Program-made: the position numbers and the translations under genes
Part shown: positions 22,926 to 35,123 of the stretch, piece by piece
How the letters are laid out: each line of letters opens with the position of its first letter
How positions within the stretch are numbered: position 1 is the first letter of the stretch
Origin: Cylicocyclus nassatus
Taxonomy: Eukaryota; Nematoda; Chromadorea; Rhabditida; Strongylidae
Direction of reading: 5' to 3'
NCBI GenBank assembly: GCA_958299035.1
Contig: CATQJL010000316.1
Location: forward strand, 13,796,347-13,860,346
DNA length: 64,000 nt
Notes under the pieces: model-generated
The model's input: only the letters and a program-made list of their open reading frames with translations
Told to the model about the DNA's origin: nothing
The model's database searches: none

Positions 22926-24509
22926 CAAGTAGGCAGCTTGTCCGCGGGCTCAATGGATGAGTCGAAATACACAAGTTGGGGGAGGTGTCTGGTAGTATAA
23001 AAATCTGATAAAGAAGTGACTCACTATCAGGCTTTTGAAGACGGTATTCAGCCGAAACGTCAGGCTTGCTATGTCGAGCAGAAGATTAATCTCCAAGAAT
23101 GCCAAAGTTTATAAAAGGGAAATATGCAATCTCCTTTGAAATGTTGTCCGAAGAGTTCACAAACTTGTTGTGAGATTTGAGCACGAGAATACAGTGGAAG
23201 AGGAACGTGCGACTATAATGTTTGAGTATAGCCCGTTAATGAAAACAATAGCCATATTGTTGGTTTCCTTCCGCTGCACGCATGGAAATTTTTTCACCAA
23301 AACCAAGCAACTGAATACAACCCATAGCTACAACCACAACTCTTCAAAAAACCTTTGGTTTCTCCTTTTCTTTTCTCTCAAGAAAAGCAGATATCTGTAC
23401 TAGAGTTTAACTTACCATTTGCCCGAGGGAAGGAACGCGAGATCCGTCTAAAGAGTTAGGAACCGTTCAATCGTTGGTAACCAAATTTCAGAACCTGATC
23501 ACAGCTTATAAAGGGAAGATGAGGAAATCCGCTACTACAGCATAGTTGTTCAACAGCTCGTTGGTTCTCAAGTGATGATAGTAACCAAATTTCAGAACCT
23601 GATCACCGCTCACAAAGAGGAGATGAGGAGATCCGCTACCACAAGATAGTTGTTCAACAGCTCGTTGGCTCTCGTCATCTGTATATAAAACTACATTTTT
23701 TCGCTAACTCAGTTCTTCACGTTGCCGGAATTCCTGTCATCTCACATGAATACACTGAGGCGTCAAAAGCTTGTGTGTTCAAAGATTCCAGTCTAGTCGC
23801 TTGAAAAGCGCTTTCTTTCATTGTTTTGCATATGTTTGACGTAGAAATTAGTGGCGAAAAGCAATGTTTTCGTAAAGAAACTTGAAAGATTAGTGGAGCA
23901 GAGGATAGCGGGCACACTGGGACTAAGAGAATAATAAATATGCATGGGAAACAAACAAACAAACATTTTTGCAAGTTTTTTGGTCAAGCATTCACAACAC
24001 AACTCGCCACTTGACCACTTTTTCGCTTATTGATGTCACTTTGACAGATGCATCGGAGAACAGTTTAAATAGCGAGCTATTGCCATTGGGATATTTGCAT
24101 ACTGGCAACCAAATCTCTGCTGAGTACTTTTTTCTGAGCCATTACCATTAATTGTTTTCAAATCTCATGTATGACGTATTTTTTTATCGTGAACAAAGGC
24201 TTTATAATTACCCTAACTTCACGCGTATAAGGCGCACTTTTTCGAATTTTCAAGCGAGCCGCTCAGCCGCTTTACTGTATTCCGGAAAGAAATCCTTACA
24301 TCGCACGATTCTCCCAAGCAATATACAGCACGTTATAGGGTCCTATAGGGTCCTTTGGTTGTAAAGTACTTTGGCGTGTCTGGGCTGGTCGATTTTGGAA
24401 AAAAATCCCCGCGCCTTACACGTGTGAAATTAGTGTACCATGTATCAACCCGCACTTTTACTATAATCGTTTCCTTATCAAAGCTGACTTGATTGAATAA
24501 ATCACTCTA
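22926..24509. other. Mixed repeats, no recognised gene
   Basis: A ribozyme-like motif (TTGAAGACGGTATTCAGCCG then AAACGTC) sits at 23029-23063. Two direct units of 104 bp start with GTAACCAAATTTCAGAACCT at 23477 and 23581. The remaining sequence shows nothing recognisable. Confidence 0.4.
23477..23677. repeat. Two-copy tandem repeat, period 104 bp
   Basis: GTAACCAAATTTCAGAACCT opens both units, and both contain GATGAGGA and TAGTTGTTCAACAGCTCGTT at matching places. The units differ at scattered sites, so the duplication is not recent. Confidence 0.8.
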
Positions 24510-24955
24510 AACAGGGAACGATACTTGGTGACCCCCACCATTCATGATGGTTTGTATATTAAAAAATGCGCCTTTTAATGCTGGTTCGAATATTGTTTTC
24601 CTTATCTGCGAAACGAGAACCTGGATGGAATTATGTTTATTTTTTCAAAATTGAATTGCGCTACTGCGGAGGGTGAAAATCATTAATAAAAAAAATGCTG
24701 AATATGATTTAGATAGATATAAGTGCAACGTTACACCTTTCAAGATTCTCCTCGATATCTTCAAACGATAGAATAGATGAAATTGGGTGGTTTTAACGGC
24801 ATAAATGTGCGCAAATTTTCTACGAAAAAAGTCCATGACTGCTTTCATTAAATCGCAGATTTCGAGCACATATTTAGAATCAATGTTTCGAGATGCACCT
24901 TGTGGTATACATCGCATTCCAAATGGCCGAAGTCACCAAGTATCCTTTCCTTGTT
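24510..24955. mobile_element. Diverged inverted-repeat element, CAAGG family
   Basis: ACAGGGAACGATACTTGGTG at the left is matched by CACCAAGTATCCTTTCCTTG inverted at the right, and the 446 bp length suits the family. The arms are otherwise much diverged. Confidence 0.6.
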
Positions 24956-27042
24956 CGTTCGATACTTACAAAAGCAACATAAGTTAGTCACACCTCTGAC
25001 TTTTAGCGCTTTTTCAAAGCAGTTTAAAAGTACAATGTCATGCTATGTAAAATCTCACATCGTCTTTACTCTGCTGTGTCATACAGATAGTTATCCGCTG
25101 AGTAGAACCAAAATTTGAACTGTTTCATGTCGATCGTTATTTTGCTCAAACGTCTTTGAAAGCACGCCCGTAAGATGCAAATTTGGAGTACTAATCAACT
25201 ACATGTGCACTGATCGTGGCTTGAAGCCAGCGTCCCAAAAATCTCGACTTTTGGTTCTTCGATTTATTTCGTTTTTTTTTCAAGACGCTAATTCCTATGA
25301 GGTTTATAGCCTTAAAAATGGCAAAAACGATTATTTCTAGAATTTTGTGCACGGTCAAATTCAATGATGTCAAATTTTATGGACGTGCAAAACAGTTTGA
25401 GGACGTCACAAAGTCATAGGAATCGAAACAAATTTTCTAAGCATTCATTTCCTTTGCCTGATCGGCTATCCATTAAGTATTAATATTAGTCTTATCGCAG
25501 TGCAGTTACAGCACTTAATCTATAATTTCCATTCTTTATTAACCGAAATCCAGCCAAACCCACTTTCGAGATTGGAAATAACCTTTCATTCAACTGGATT
25601 GGCGGCTGGAAGGCGGGACTTTGCGACCTAACTAAGGCCGCTCGCGCCCTCGACGCGTTCCGCGTCTTTCTCGCGCGCGCGCTCTCTGATCAGTCTCTAG
25701 CCTTAACTGGGTCACGAAAGCCCGCCTTCCAGCCGCCGATCTAGTTGAATTAAAGAATGGATTCTGGTCCAACCGTCACTGCTATCAGTGTTCCGGGTTT
25801 TGAACGAAATTTGTTATTTTAGAGAAGATGAGCTACAACTCCTCAGAACAATCTGGAAATTTTGTGCTTAATTCGCTATGTCTTACTCACTTTGAACCAT
25901 TGATGTACATTTTGGGTAGAAACGCGCTCGTTTCCAACTACTTTTTCGATTTCGGAAACACTGAGTTTGGCGATCTTTAGACCTCAGATAAAAGCCATAG
26001 TTTCACCAGACACAAAAGCTTCCCTAATTGTTTTTGTGTTTGCGGCTCAATTTCAGATAATTTCATTTCTCAACATCGTACACACTTTTCTTGCACAAAC
26101 CAAGCGATTTCACAGTTCTGCGCTACGTTACCATATCATGTTGGATTTCATGACAGACCCATTCTAACCTCCAACTTTCACATCCTAAGAAGGAGACGAA
26201 ATTAGGGCCCGGCAAGAGTCGCTTTGTCGGTTTTTGAAAACAAAATCCTTGCTGCTTTCGAATACTTTGCGAAGTCCGCCTTGACCCTTACCGGGAACCT
26301 ATCGACTTGGGACAAGAAGAAGACGAAAAAATGTCACTAGTTTGAAAAAAATATAAGTTAGAGATGAAAATTCAAAGTAGAGCTTAATATTAATATGAAT
26401 ATGTGCATGCACAAGAAGGCAACGATAAGAAAATGCTCAGGGGCAAATTCTTGACCGGAGAATCCGTCCATGATAGCAAAATCCAAAACTTATGTGAATT
26501 ACAAAGATGTATGCTCCAAGCGATCTTGAATCGTTTGGTGGACGTCTGGAAACGGACTAATTTTGGAAAAGGCATTAACTCACATAAGTTTTCAGAACAG
26601 TTTACATAAATTTTTCGCAAATGATATCGTATGCCTGCAGTCCAGATTTAGTCTAAACAAGTTTGATGATACTGGCTTCTTTTTTAAATCGCGCGCACTT
26701 CTTGCAAGAAACGATGGAGTACGTTCATTGTAAAATAACCTGCCTCTAATGTTTACGCTTGACTGAGTGGTCGCTTTCAGCATTACAAGAGTGTGTTGAA
26801 TTGTCTTGCACACTGTACGTGCAATTTTTCTCCACATACTTCGCCAGTAATGCACGATTTTCTCTGGGCTCCGCCTCGGACCAAAAGGATATTCCCTTTG
26901 TCTTTTGTTCCGAAAACAAAGTCCAGCCTGCTTTCAGTCGATCTGTGCCGAGCACTGGACGGATGTTTTGCGCAAAATTCAGATTTTTCTCCGCAGAACT
27001 TTCATGTAAGTAAGTGATGAGCATAGAACAAGTTTGAAAGTC
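24956..27042. other. No recognised gene apart from the palindrome at 25581-25757
   Basis: Several open frames on both strands overlap at 26390-27024, but none has recognisable motifs, and frames on opposite strands are equally long, which argues against coding. Confidence 0.35.
25581..25757. mobile_element. GC-rich short palindromic element, copy A
   Basis: ACCTTTCATTCAACTGGATT and the GGCGGCTGGAAGGCGGG block are inverted at the right end (CCCGCCTTCCAGCCGCC then AGTTGAAT). The centre is CG-rich (CGCGCGCGCTCTCTGATCA). It is the first of four copies in the window. Confidence 0.85.
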
Positions 27043-27823
27043 TAAGGCCCGTGTGCACGTACATCCCCGATGAGTAGGGGAGGGGATCTGAGAGGGGAAG
27101 CGTCATATCTCGCTATTCTACGTATCTTTCTTCTTCTTTCTCTATCTTGCTCATAAAGTTTTTCATTCATTTATACCTGCGCATAACGGATGCCAGGATA
27201 CTTCCATACAAGATTGGTTTCTTGCCATTTCGTGTGATGGTTTCTTGCCATTTCGTGTGATGGTTTCTTGCCATTTCGTGTGATCCCCAGGTGATCCTCA
27301 TTTTCAAAGTGATTTTTCTTACTGTGAATCATTGAAAACGCTGCAAAATTGTACTGAGGATATACTACGGCACTGCTAAGCAAGTTTTTGACAGGAGAAA
27401 TGGAATCAGAAAATTGTGAATTTTTCGATGACCCCTAGCTCGCGAGCTAGGGATTACCGAAGATTTCTATGTCCTGAGATTTCACTTATTTCTACTATAA
27501 ACATCTTCAGCAGTGCCATAGTATATCCACAGTACACTCTTACAGCGTTTTCATGGAGTTTTTAGAAAGATAAATGGCATCGAAACTGCGAGGTGATCCC
27601 CTGGGAATCCCCTGGGGATCCTCAGGGGACCACACAAAATAATGAAAATCTAATCAATCATACCAGTAAGCTGGCATCAATTATGCGCAGATATTAGGGT
27701 ATGAGGAACTTCATAAGCAAGATAGAGAAGGAAAAAGAAAGATACCTAGAGTAGCGAGATATGACGCTCCCCTCTCAGATCCCCTCCCCTCCCCAGCGGG
27801 GATGTACGTGCATACGGGCCTAA
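27043..27823. mobile_element. Palindromic element with TTAGGCCCGT ends
   Basis: TAAGGCCCGTGTGCACGTAC at the left and GTACGTGCATACGGGCCTAA at the right are inverted. The arms also share GAGGGGA..GCGTCATATCTCGCTA and TATCTTGCT. It includes a 23-bp unit repeated three times at 27216-27284 and the 20-bp perfect palindrome CCCTAGCTCGCGAGCTAGGG near 27428-27450. Confidence 0.8.
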
Positions 27824-27866
27824 ATGGGAAGAAAACCTTTTTGTGTCCCATCCCCCTCCCTTCCGC

Positions 27867-27970
27867 CTAAGGGCTGTATGCACGTATATCCCCGCGTAGA
27901 AGGATGTGCGTTACTATTGAAATGATTCCCGCTAGGATCCCCTCCCCTCCCACACCCGTATGCACGCAGA
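27867..27970. repeat. Short relative of the 27043 element
   Basis: TAAGGGCTGTATGCACGTAT starts it, and ACACCCGTATGCACG ends it in inverted form. Between them is a CCCCTCCCCTCCC run as in the larger neighbour. It could be a deletion derivative. Confidence 0.5.
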
Positions 27971-28127
27971 CAATATTGGCAAAGAGATCTCCTGGAAGTA
28001 GGGGAAGTGAACCTTCCTGTTCGCAGTATCCTTGATTACTGCGGAGCTTGTATCGGCAACTTGTAATTTCTAAGCGCAAATCGCAAAACTCGAGTGCAGC
28101 TGCGGGTCAGAAGTTAACAGGCTTTAC

Positions 28128-29460
28128 AATCAGATCACGCATGATTTGCACGACCTTTATATTGCACATATCTAGGACACTGGATGAAGCCCAACCCCAA
28201 GAACAAGCTGGATTTCGCAAAGGATTCAGCTGCATGGACCACATCCAGACGGTTTCGAGGGTCATAGAAGTCTGCCGGGAGTACCGACTGCCTCTTGTCC
28301 TAACCTTCGTCGACTACGAGAAAGCCTTTGACGCGTCGAAACCAACGCCATCCTGTCTGCGCTAGTCGATCAAGGAGTGGAACCAGCTTACGTGAGGACA
28401 CTAGCCGACTGCTACAAGGACTGTACAACAACGATGCAGCTATTCCATCGCCCCCTAACATTCCAATTGGGAAGGGGATTCGACAAGGCGACACTATTTC
28501 GCCGAAGCTGTTCACAGCGGCCTTCGGTGGGTGGTGAAGTCACTAGACTGGGAAGAGAGAGGCATACGAGTTGATGGGAGATTCCTTTCCAACCTTCGTT
28601 TTGCGGATGACATCGTCCTTTTCTCGAGCAGTATCATTAAGCAGAGGCGATGCTGAAGGAACTAAACGAAGTAGGGAAGAAGATCGGACTGCGAATAAAT
28701 CGGAAGAAGACTCAGTTCATGAAGAACACCCTTTGCGAAGATGCAAAGATGCAGATACAGAATTGAAAGGCACCCCTATAATGGAGACGTCTTCTTACGT
28801 GTATCTCGGACGTTCGATGAACATGGAGAACGACTTGAGGGAAGAACTTAACAGGAGAAGAAGAGCAGCCTGGGCCGCCTTCGGGCCTCTGAAGGAAGCC
28901 ACCGACCAACTGACGGACCCGGAGCTTCGTGCCCACCTGTTCGACTCAACCGTTCTCCCGGCGCTCTGTTACGCAGCTGAGACTTGGGCCGACACCTTAG
29001 CCACGTCGAAAGCTTTAAGGACCACCCAGAACGCTCGAGCGCAGTCTTCTGAAGATGACCCGACGCAAGCAACATCTAGTCGGACTTCGCAGCACGGATA
29101 TGAGAAGAATGTCCTGTGTGACCCAGCGGAATACGTTGCGAAAGCGAAACACCGATGGGCCGGTCAATAATGAGAAGAACGGACGATAGATGGACACTAA
29201 GAACATCTGAGTGGATTCCTCGCGAAGCCAAACGTCCTCGAGGAAGACCACAGACGAGATGGGCAAGTGTTCGTGGAACAGATGGACCAGCTGAGAAATC
29301 AGCTGGATACGATTCTCGCCCCTGGAACTCGTGGACGCAGCCACCGACGACAGCCAAGAAGATCGTGGATGTCCGAAGCGAAGGAGGGAACAATGGAAAC
29401 TTCTGTACTGGGGCCCGCACGTCACGTGAAAACGGGCCATCCAAGTATCTAAGTAAGTAT
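28128..29460 (+). pseudogene. Broken RTE-type non-LTR retrotransposon, reverse transcriptase and C-terminal part
   Basis: Pieces in all three + frames follow one another in the order of an RTE reverse transcriptase: palm motif A (FVDYEKAFD, about 28306-28334), the RQGDTISPKLFTA block (about 28479-28517), the catalytic FADD motif (about 28600), then the C-terminal part (YVYLGRSMN..., RRRRAAWAAFG, LPALCYAAETWA) up to about 29160. Two last frames end with R.RGRPQTRW and the MDQL..QLDT region. At least four frameshifts and a deletion beside motif A break it. The N-terminal endonuclease is missing, so this is a 5'-truncated dead copy. The 3' end has a short TAAG-type repeat (CTAAGTAAGTA, about 29447-29457), as expected for RTE elements. 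Minus-strand open frames here are shadows. Confidence 0.9.
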
Positions 29461-29696
29461 ATTGCACAAAAAATGGCCGTAGGAAGAAAAATCGTGAAAT
29501 TTTTATGGGTGAAAAGATGTTTCTTTTTGATGTGCAGATCAAACACGTCTTGGCACCGATTAAAATCAGAAGCCGTGTTCTAAACTTTGGGCTTCCCTCT
29601 ACTGAACAGTATGAGAAAACTTGGTGTCAAAGCCCGACCGGGCGCCGAAAAAATATGTTTGAAAATGGAATTTCCAAAAGTGCCCGCGAACTTTCC

Positions 29697-29904
29697 TTAG
29701 GCCCCGGGCAGACTTCACGCGATTTGATCGTCGCGATTGAGTCGCGACAAGACAACTGTTACAACATCATTCCATGCCGATCAACTTGCATTCGGTTGTG
29801 ATACTTTTCCAGCCCGAAATTTTTTAATATGAAATGAAATTGAATGGAAATCTTGGCGATTAGATCGCGACAATTAAGTCGCGTGAAGTCTGTCCGGGGC
29901 CTAA
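29697..29904. mobile_element. 208 bp inverted-repeat element
   Basis: TTAGGCCCCGGGCAGACTTC and GAAGTCTGTCCGGGGCCTAA end it, and the arms continue through ACGCGA.TT.ATCGTCGCGA. A diverged relative lies at 39030-39245. Confidence 0.85.
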
Positions 29905-30137
29905 CAACCTAATAGTTTTATCGCTTAACGCCTATCCGCTTCCCACATAGAGTATTTGGTTTCGGGCGCGTGATTCTAAGCGCGATTTTATCTCTAATTT
30001 ATCTGCAATTTTTTTCCTTTTTTACACCTTTGGCTTAGCACAACGCATGCTATGAGTGCGGAAACATGAATTTATATATACTGAAAAGCAAACAATGCAG
30101 CTATGCGCTGGACCGTTAGCACAATAAGAGCTGGTTG

Positions 30138-30203
30138 ACCGGGAGCGCCGGTCAAGCACACTGCATATGAGTGCTTGACGTGCGCGTCAAACGCTCCCCG
30201 GTA
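30138..30203. repeat. 66 bp GC-rich hairpin
   Basis: ACCGGGAGCG pairs with CGCTCCCCGGT at the outside, and GTCAAGCAC pairs perfectly with GTGCTTGAC inside. It lies alone in AT-rich DNA. Confidence 0.55.
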
Positions 30204-31229
30204 GCAGCCCTCGTTTTCACCGCTTCGATACTGGTTCACACACTACTGCAGGTTTAAGGTGTTGTAGTCAGAACATGGATATCGAATTTCATAGCAGTTT
30301 TGCTTGCTTATCCTTTCGTGCTACCAGGCCCACTTCTTCACACTCCTCAATGCTATTTATTTTCCGTGAAACGGCTCTGGCAACCCACTTCTTACGTTTT
30401 CCGCTCTCGAACACGATAGCATCCTTATGTACGTCTCCCTTGTCACATGAAATGCTTGAACAATCACATTTTGAAGTACAAATTTTGCTCAGAAGATCTA
30501 CTCTGGTTATTATTTTTTTGAACAAGTCAATCATTTATGTATAAGCGTCAGCGCATAAGCTGTGGAAATTCACCAATAAGTTTCTTTTCAAATTTTAGGC
30601 CCTCAATAACCATGGATTTTTTTTCCATTCAAGGGTTCGTGATTTAGAGAAATTTTATAATAAGCAAAGGAAAGACTGAGAAAAGATGAAGCACAAAATT
30701 TTCTGTCCCAAGACGTTCAATTTTTTTGAGATTATTTTGAATTGTTAACTAATAGTAACATGTTACCTACCCTATTCTCTACCTTGTGCAGCACCTTTCA
30801 AAATTCGCAATCTATTATATTTTTCTGGGGGGGGGGGGGGAATAATGTTCATGTCCACCTTTTATATTACCTTGGCAGTAGAGATTTTTCATAAATCAAA
30901 GCGGAATTTACTTTTTAACCTGTTTTGTTCCGTGTAACTCATTAGAATCATGTTCCTTGGAGTATTTCTCTCGATAAACCTTCAAATCTTTTATAATTTG
31001 TTGTATATTCTCAAAATCAAGCCTCAACAGTTGAAATACCTCATAAATCACTACATCATCATTTCAAAAGAAGGGAGAAGGTTGAAGTGGAACGAAAAAA
31101 ACCAGTACATACAAGTTTATTTATTTAATTATTTAGTTATTCACTCAATTACCTATTTACTACTTATTCATTTTTACATCACACAAGCTTACTGAGCCAT
31201 CTTAGGAAAGTCGTTACTTTATTATGCTT

Positions 31230-31480
31230 CTCAAAATTTCTGCGGGTCCATAACTCCTAAAATCCTGAAAAAGGGGGCGCGGCGGAGGTCACACCCTCGA
31301 AGAAGAAATTTTTTACAAAGGCCAATTTGAATTTTTGAAAAAACTTTAAAAATCATTTCAATTATTTACAAGAATAAACAAGTCACGTTCACTTTTTTGA
31401 CCCATGAAAGTAACTTTCGAACATTTCGCGACCCATTCTCGGGGGGGGGGGGGGGAAGGAGGGGCTCCATACATACGTTG
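31230..31480. repeat. G-run repeat unit, copy 1
   Basis: TTTCGCGACCCATTCTC runs into 15 consecutive G (31441-31455). Related units at about 35380-35640 and 35700-35965 share ATAAC(C/T)CC, the TTTC(GCG)ACTCATTATC lead and a G run. Which parts are ancestral is unclear. Confidence 0.55.
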
Positions 31481-32029
31481 ATGTCCTTTCATTTCCTTCG
31501 TGTTTGAGCAAGTGATTTGCAAATGATTATACATGATTAAAGTCCTCAAAAATGTGTTAACAGCAGACATGTTGATCACTGGCGAATAATAAAAATGCAA
31601 AATTCCTTGATCAAGAAGTTTTATAAAGGTATGGAAGCTAAAGCTAAGATATCTAAAAAGCGCATAAACAATGAAAATACTATTAGGGTTACCATAATTT
31701 TTTTCAACCGTTTCACCCTAAACATCAGCATTTTTCGAGAACTGAGGTACCTTCAAAGTTTACCAGTACATGGTCGTAGTTTCTTATGCAGGAGCTATAT
31801 AATGGGTGCGTGAGAGAAGCTCTCGATGGGCGGAGTTTGCCATTTTACCCCAATCAAGTTTTCTTTATTTTTAATTATAGGAAAATAAGGAAATATAAAC
31901 AATTAAATGTGCGACATGTCAAGCATACGTTAGGATAAATGGGGAATTTTTAAGACATTTCGGGGCGGAGGTACGATTTTCAGGAAAAATTTGTTTTCGA
32001 CGGCTATCAGATTTCAGCTCAGAAACTTC

Positions 32030-32183
32030 CGGTGAAACACGATTTGGGCGGATTCTTCATTTTCATTGTAGAGCTTGTTTTGCCCTGTCGAATGATTACT
32101 CAAGCCACATAAATTGAAGGAAAAATACAAAAAGACGAGGGTTACAGTAAAAACGGTAAAAAAAAATTATGGGACACCCTAAT
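32030..32183. mobile_element. Right-arm remnant of a TTAGG hairpin element
   Basis: It contains TTTTGCCCTGTCGAATGATT (32078-32097), a variant of the box found in other hairpins, and ends with ATTATGGGACACCCTAA before TA. No matching left end is seen. Confidence 0.5.
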
Positions 32184-33805
32184 AGTAAATCCAAGAAAAA
32201 ATTATGACTGATCAAGGATATACAAAACGGAGAAGAAAAAGCTTAATAGACATTGATTTTGCTATATTTTGAAATGTAGACATGTCATTAGAAATGATAA
32301 GTTATTCTGAATCCTGTTTTTTGACATTTTAGTACTTTTTTGTAAAAAATGCGCGATTCAAATTATAAAATGTTGAGTGCAGCATATTGAAAACGTTTAT
32401 ACCAACAAATAATCTCGAAAACTTTTCTTTTAATTGGAACTATAGAATGAAAAATTTCAGGAACATCTTTTACATATTTTTGTTAACCTGAAGAGTTTCC
32501 ACAGAAGTAGACTTTTTCAAAACTCTGAAAAAACTGAAGTAGTTTTGAAATGCTTAGAATATTGCTGTAAACATCAACTTCACCCCTTTTTGTGCGTCAA
32601 ACACACACACATTTGTCCACATGAATCGTGTCCATTTTGGTCGTGTGTCCAAGCGCAAAGTGCTGATTGTTCTTAGCACTAAGTGGTTTCGAATTTCGTT
32701 AGCGCATTTACGCGTTTCTTCCAAAAGCCGAAGTGTGTAGGGTACACAAACCTCAGACTTTTCTCACTCACTCCTCTGCTCTTAACTTTCCCTGGACCAT
32801 CCTTAACCCCCCAGCTACCCTTTCCATGTCTCAAATGACACAGACCAAGTTGTGAGTTTACTTAAGAGGAAGGGGATAGTGTGGGTGGGCCAGAATTTTG
32901 AGTTTTCCCTAGCCTTCATCATACAGCAGGATTGTATGACGGAATACACACTCCGTCAATTGAGAAGCCTTGGCAGAGCTTGTTGCTGAATGTTCTGTTC
33001 AGCTGGCTGGTTCCTAGCTCTTGAAAGCAGTGTTGAGATTAGCAGTGATTAATCCACTAAGATGGGTTTTGTACCAAACTAAAGAAATGTTGACTAATGG
33101 GTGAAACATCGGTCGTACAATGCCCGGAAGATCAGCTGATGCGCTAAAATTATCTATATTTCCGGAAAATCTTCACGTAATAAGGTAAAACTTCACTTTG
33201 AAGTGAAAAATGTGAGTTAGGGAATAAATCATTCTTACTGTGACCAAATAAGCACTAGTTTCCCTTTTCGGGTGTCGTAAAAGAATTAGAGTCTGTGATT
33301 TTAGAAAGTATATCGCTCCAGGCTTAGCAAGATTATCTGAGTTGATTTCCTTTCGGAATTCACACATTATCTTCAGGGTCTGACACCAGCTGCATGGGCC
33401 AAGCTGGATATCGTCTGTGAAACAAAAAACAAAGGGGATATCGTTTTTGTAGCCGGAATAACACGAAAATTTGACATTTTATTAGTCGACGTTTCGTTTT
33501 TTAAGGGTTTTTTACGTTTAAAATTTTGGGTCAAGGGGGACTTCAAAATTTCCCAAGCTTCCTTTTCTCCGTTTTACTTCAACCAGGGTTTCAACCAATG
33601 GTTTTTAGGTTATTCCATCAAAACGGAAACGGTGGAATAGGAATTATGAAAAAAATATGAACCTTAGCTGAGAAAAGAAATTTAAAAAAACTAGGACTAC
33701 GCTAGCTTTCATTATTTTGCCTACTATTTGAAATGGTGCTCAAATAAGTCATATACTTCTTATTTTCCTTATCATCTAACTTCAGATTGAGGGAAAGAAA
33801 TAATA

Positions 33806-34402
33806 CAGGGTGTCCCAAAAAACTGTGCCCACTGTTCGATCGTCAATAACTCTTGGCATGAAGATTTTCAAGAGATTTACTGTATAGAGCGAATTATGGC
33901 TCCTTCTTCGTTACTGGTTACTGTAGGACTACGGTAAGAACCCTTACCGTAGTCCTACAGTAACCCTAGGTCAATTCGTAGTCGCCAATTTCGAAAATGA
34001 GATTCGCACCTCGCCACAACGCTTTTCTCATAAGTTATGCCAGATAAACCATAAAAGAGCAATTATAACATCCGTCAAAAAATTGATTACGCCATTTAGG
34101 AAGCTTTGCAAACGCAGAAAAAGTTATTTAGTGAAGTCAGTACTTATGAAAACCTTGACACACAATTTTTCAGATTTTAAGAAAAAAAATTTTCAAACTT
34201 TTTATCTTATAGCAAAGCCATATGCTGCCAGATCATCCTATTGTAATCCTACAGTGATGAAAAGAATACGGTAATTCGATTCACAGTAAATCTAAGTAAG
34301 TCAAAGCCAGCTCTACAAATTGGTCCTAAAAATTCTCGAAAGATTTCATGACAAGAGAGTTACCAAAGTTCAAACAGCAGGCACATTTTTCTGGGACACC
34401 TT
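33806..34402. mobile_element. CAGGGTGTCCC-ended inverted-repeat element, third copy
   Basis: The left end CAGGGTGTCCCAAAA follows TA (33804-33805), and the right end is a mutated GGGACACCTT. The internal order (TCAATAACTCT, AGCGAATTA, TACTGTAGGACTACGGTAAG) matches 16512-17198. At 33916-33965 an extra perfect hairpin sits inside. Confidence 0.75.
33916..33965. repeat. Perfect 23-bp hairpin with a 4-base loop
   Basis: GGTTACTGTAGGACTACGGT then AAG pairs exactly with CTTACCGTAGTCCTACAGTA then ACC; the loop is AACC. It lies inside the CAGGG element, whose other copies lack this tight repeat. Confidence 0.9.
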
Positions 34403-34948
34403 ATATAATTTTTAAGCCTTTAAATAACTTATCATTTTGATGGCCTAAGCAAGATGATTATTTCACCCAAGAGTATTTCCACACAAAACATTAAAATAAA
34501 CTCATAAACTTTGCCAGAAGGGAAGACTCTTGAAAGTTGTTTTTTGTTTTTCATGCCTCCAGTTTGACATGCAAAGCACCTTTTTTCATGATTTTGTAGA
34601 TCTTAAAACAATTTTCAAATTTGCTTAGTTTCCATCTTCATAGACGCTTCCTTTATTTACCTTCAAAAATCACTAGACATAGTTTTTATAACTTTCTTAT
34701 TGTCACTTCACATCGAAAGCCTCAGATTGACCACTACAACGTTTTTTGCGATGTCTTTCCACGTTCGTGTACTTCTTGTCGTTCTCGGACCAGTCGCGAA
34801 TGTTTGTGTCCACAATCCAAATGTGTCCAGTTAGCAATATAGTGCTCAACTTATTCAGTAGGCTCGGTCTTTCTTGAATATTGCTCTGATTTTCTTTGAT
34901 TGGCTTTCGACTTAGGTCAGAAACCAGAGTATTGTTATCGTAAAATAT

Positions 34949-35123
34949 ACCCTTTGATTCAACTATATTGGCGCTGAAAGGCGGGCTTCGTGACCTAGTT
35001 AAGGCTAGAGAATGTTCAGAGAGCAGTGCGCGAGAGAGACGCAGACTGCGTCGCGGGCGCGTGCGACCTTAATTAGGTCACAAAGCCCAGCCTTTCGGCC
35101 ACCAATCCAGTTGAACCAAAGGT
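34949..35123. mobile_element. GC-rich short palindromic element, copy B
   Basis: ACCCTTTGATTCAACTATAT at the left and GTTGAACCAAAGG at the right are inverted, and the arms pair over GAAAGGCGGGCTTCGTGACC. The core is GCGCGAGAGAGACGCAGAC-type GC-rich DNA. Confidence 0.85.

Larger units (their letters stand above)
29905..33805. other. About 3.9 kb without a recognised gene
   Basis: Contents: the hairpin at 30138, a 14-base G run at 30827-30840, a G-run repeat unit at 31230-31480 and a right-arm fragment of a hairpin element ending TATGGGACACCCTAA at about 32183. A + frame open from 33377 to about 33640 follows a TTCAG but has no recognisable domain. Confidence 0.35.

Noticed and set aside
29015..29546. 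Minus-strand frames of 156-175 codons
   Set aside because: They lie opposite the C-terminal part of the RTE reverse transcriptase copy and are shadows of its composition.
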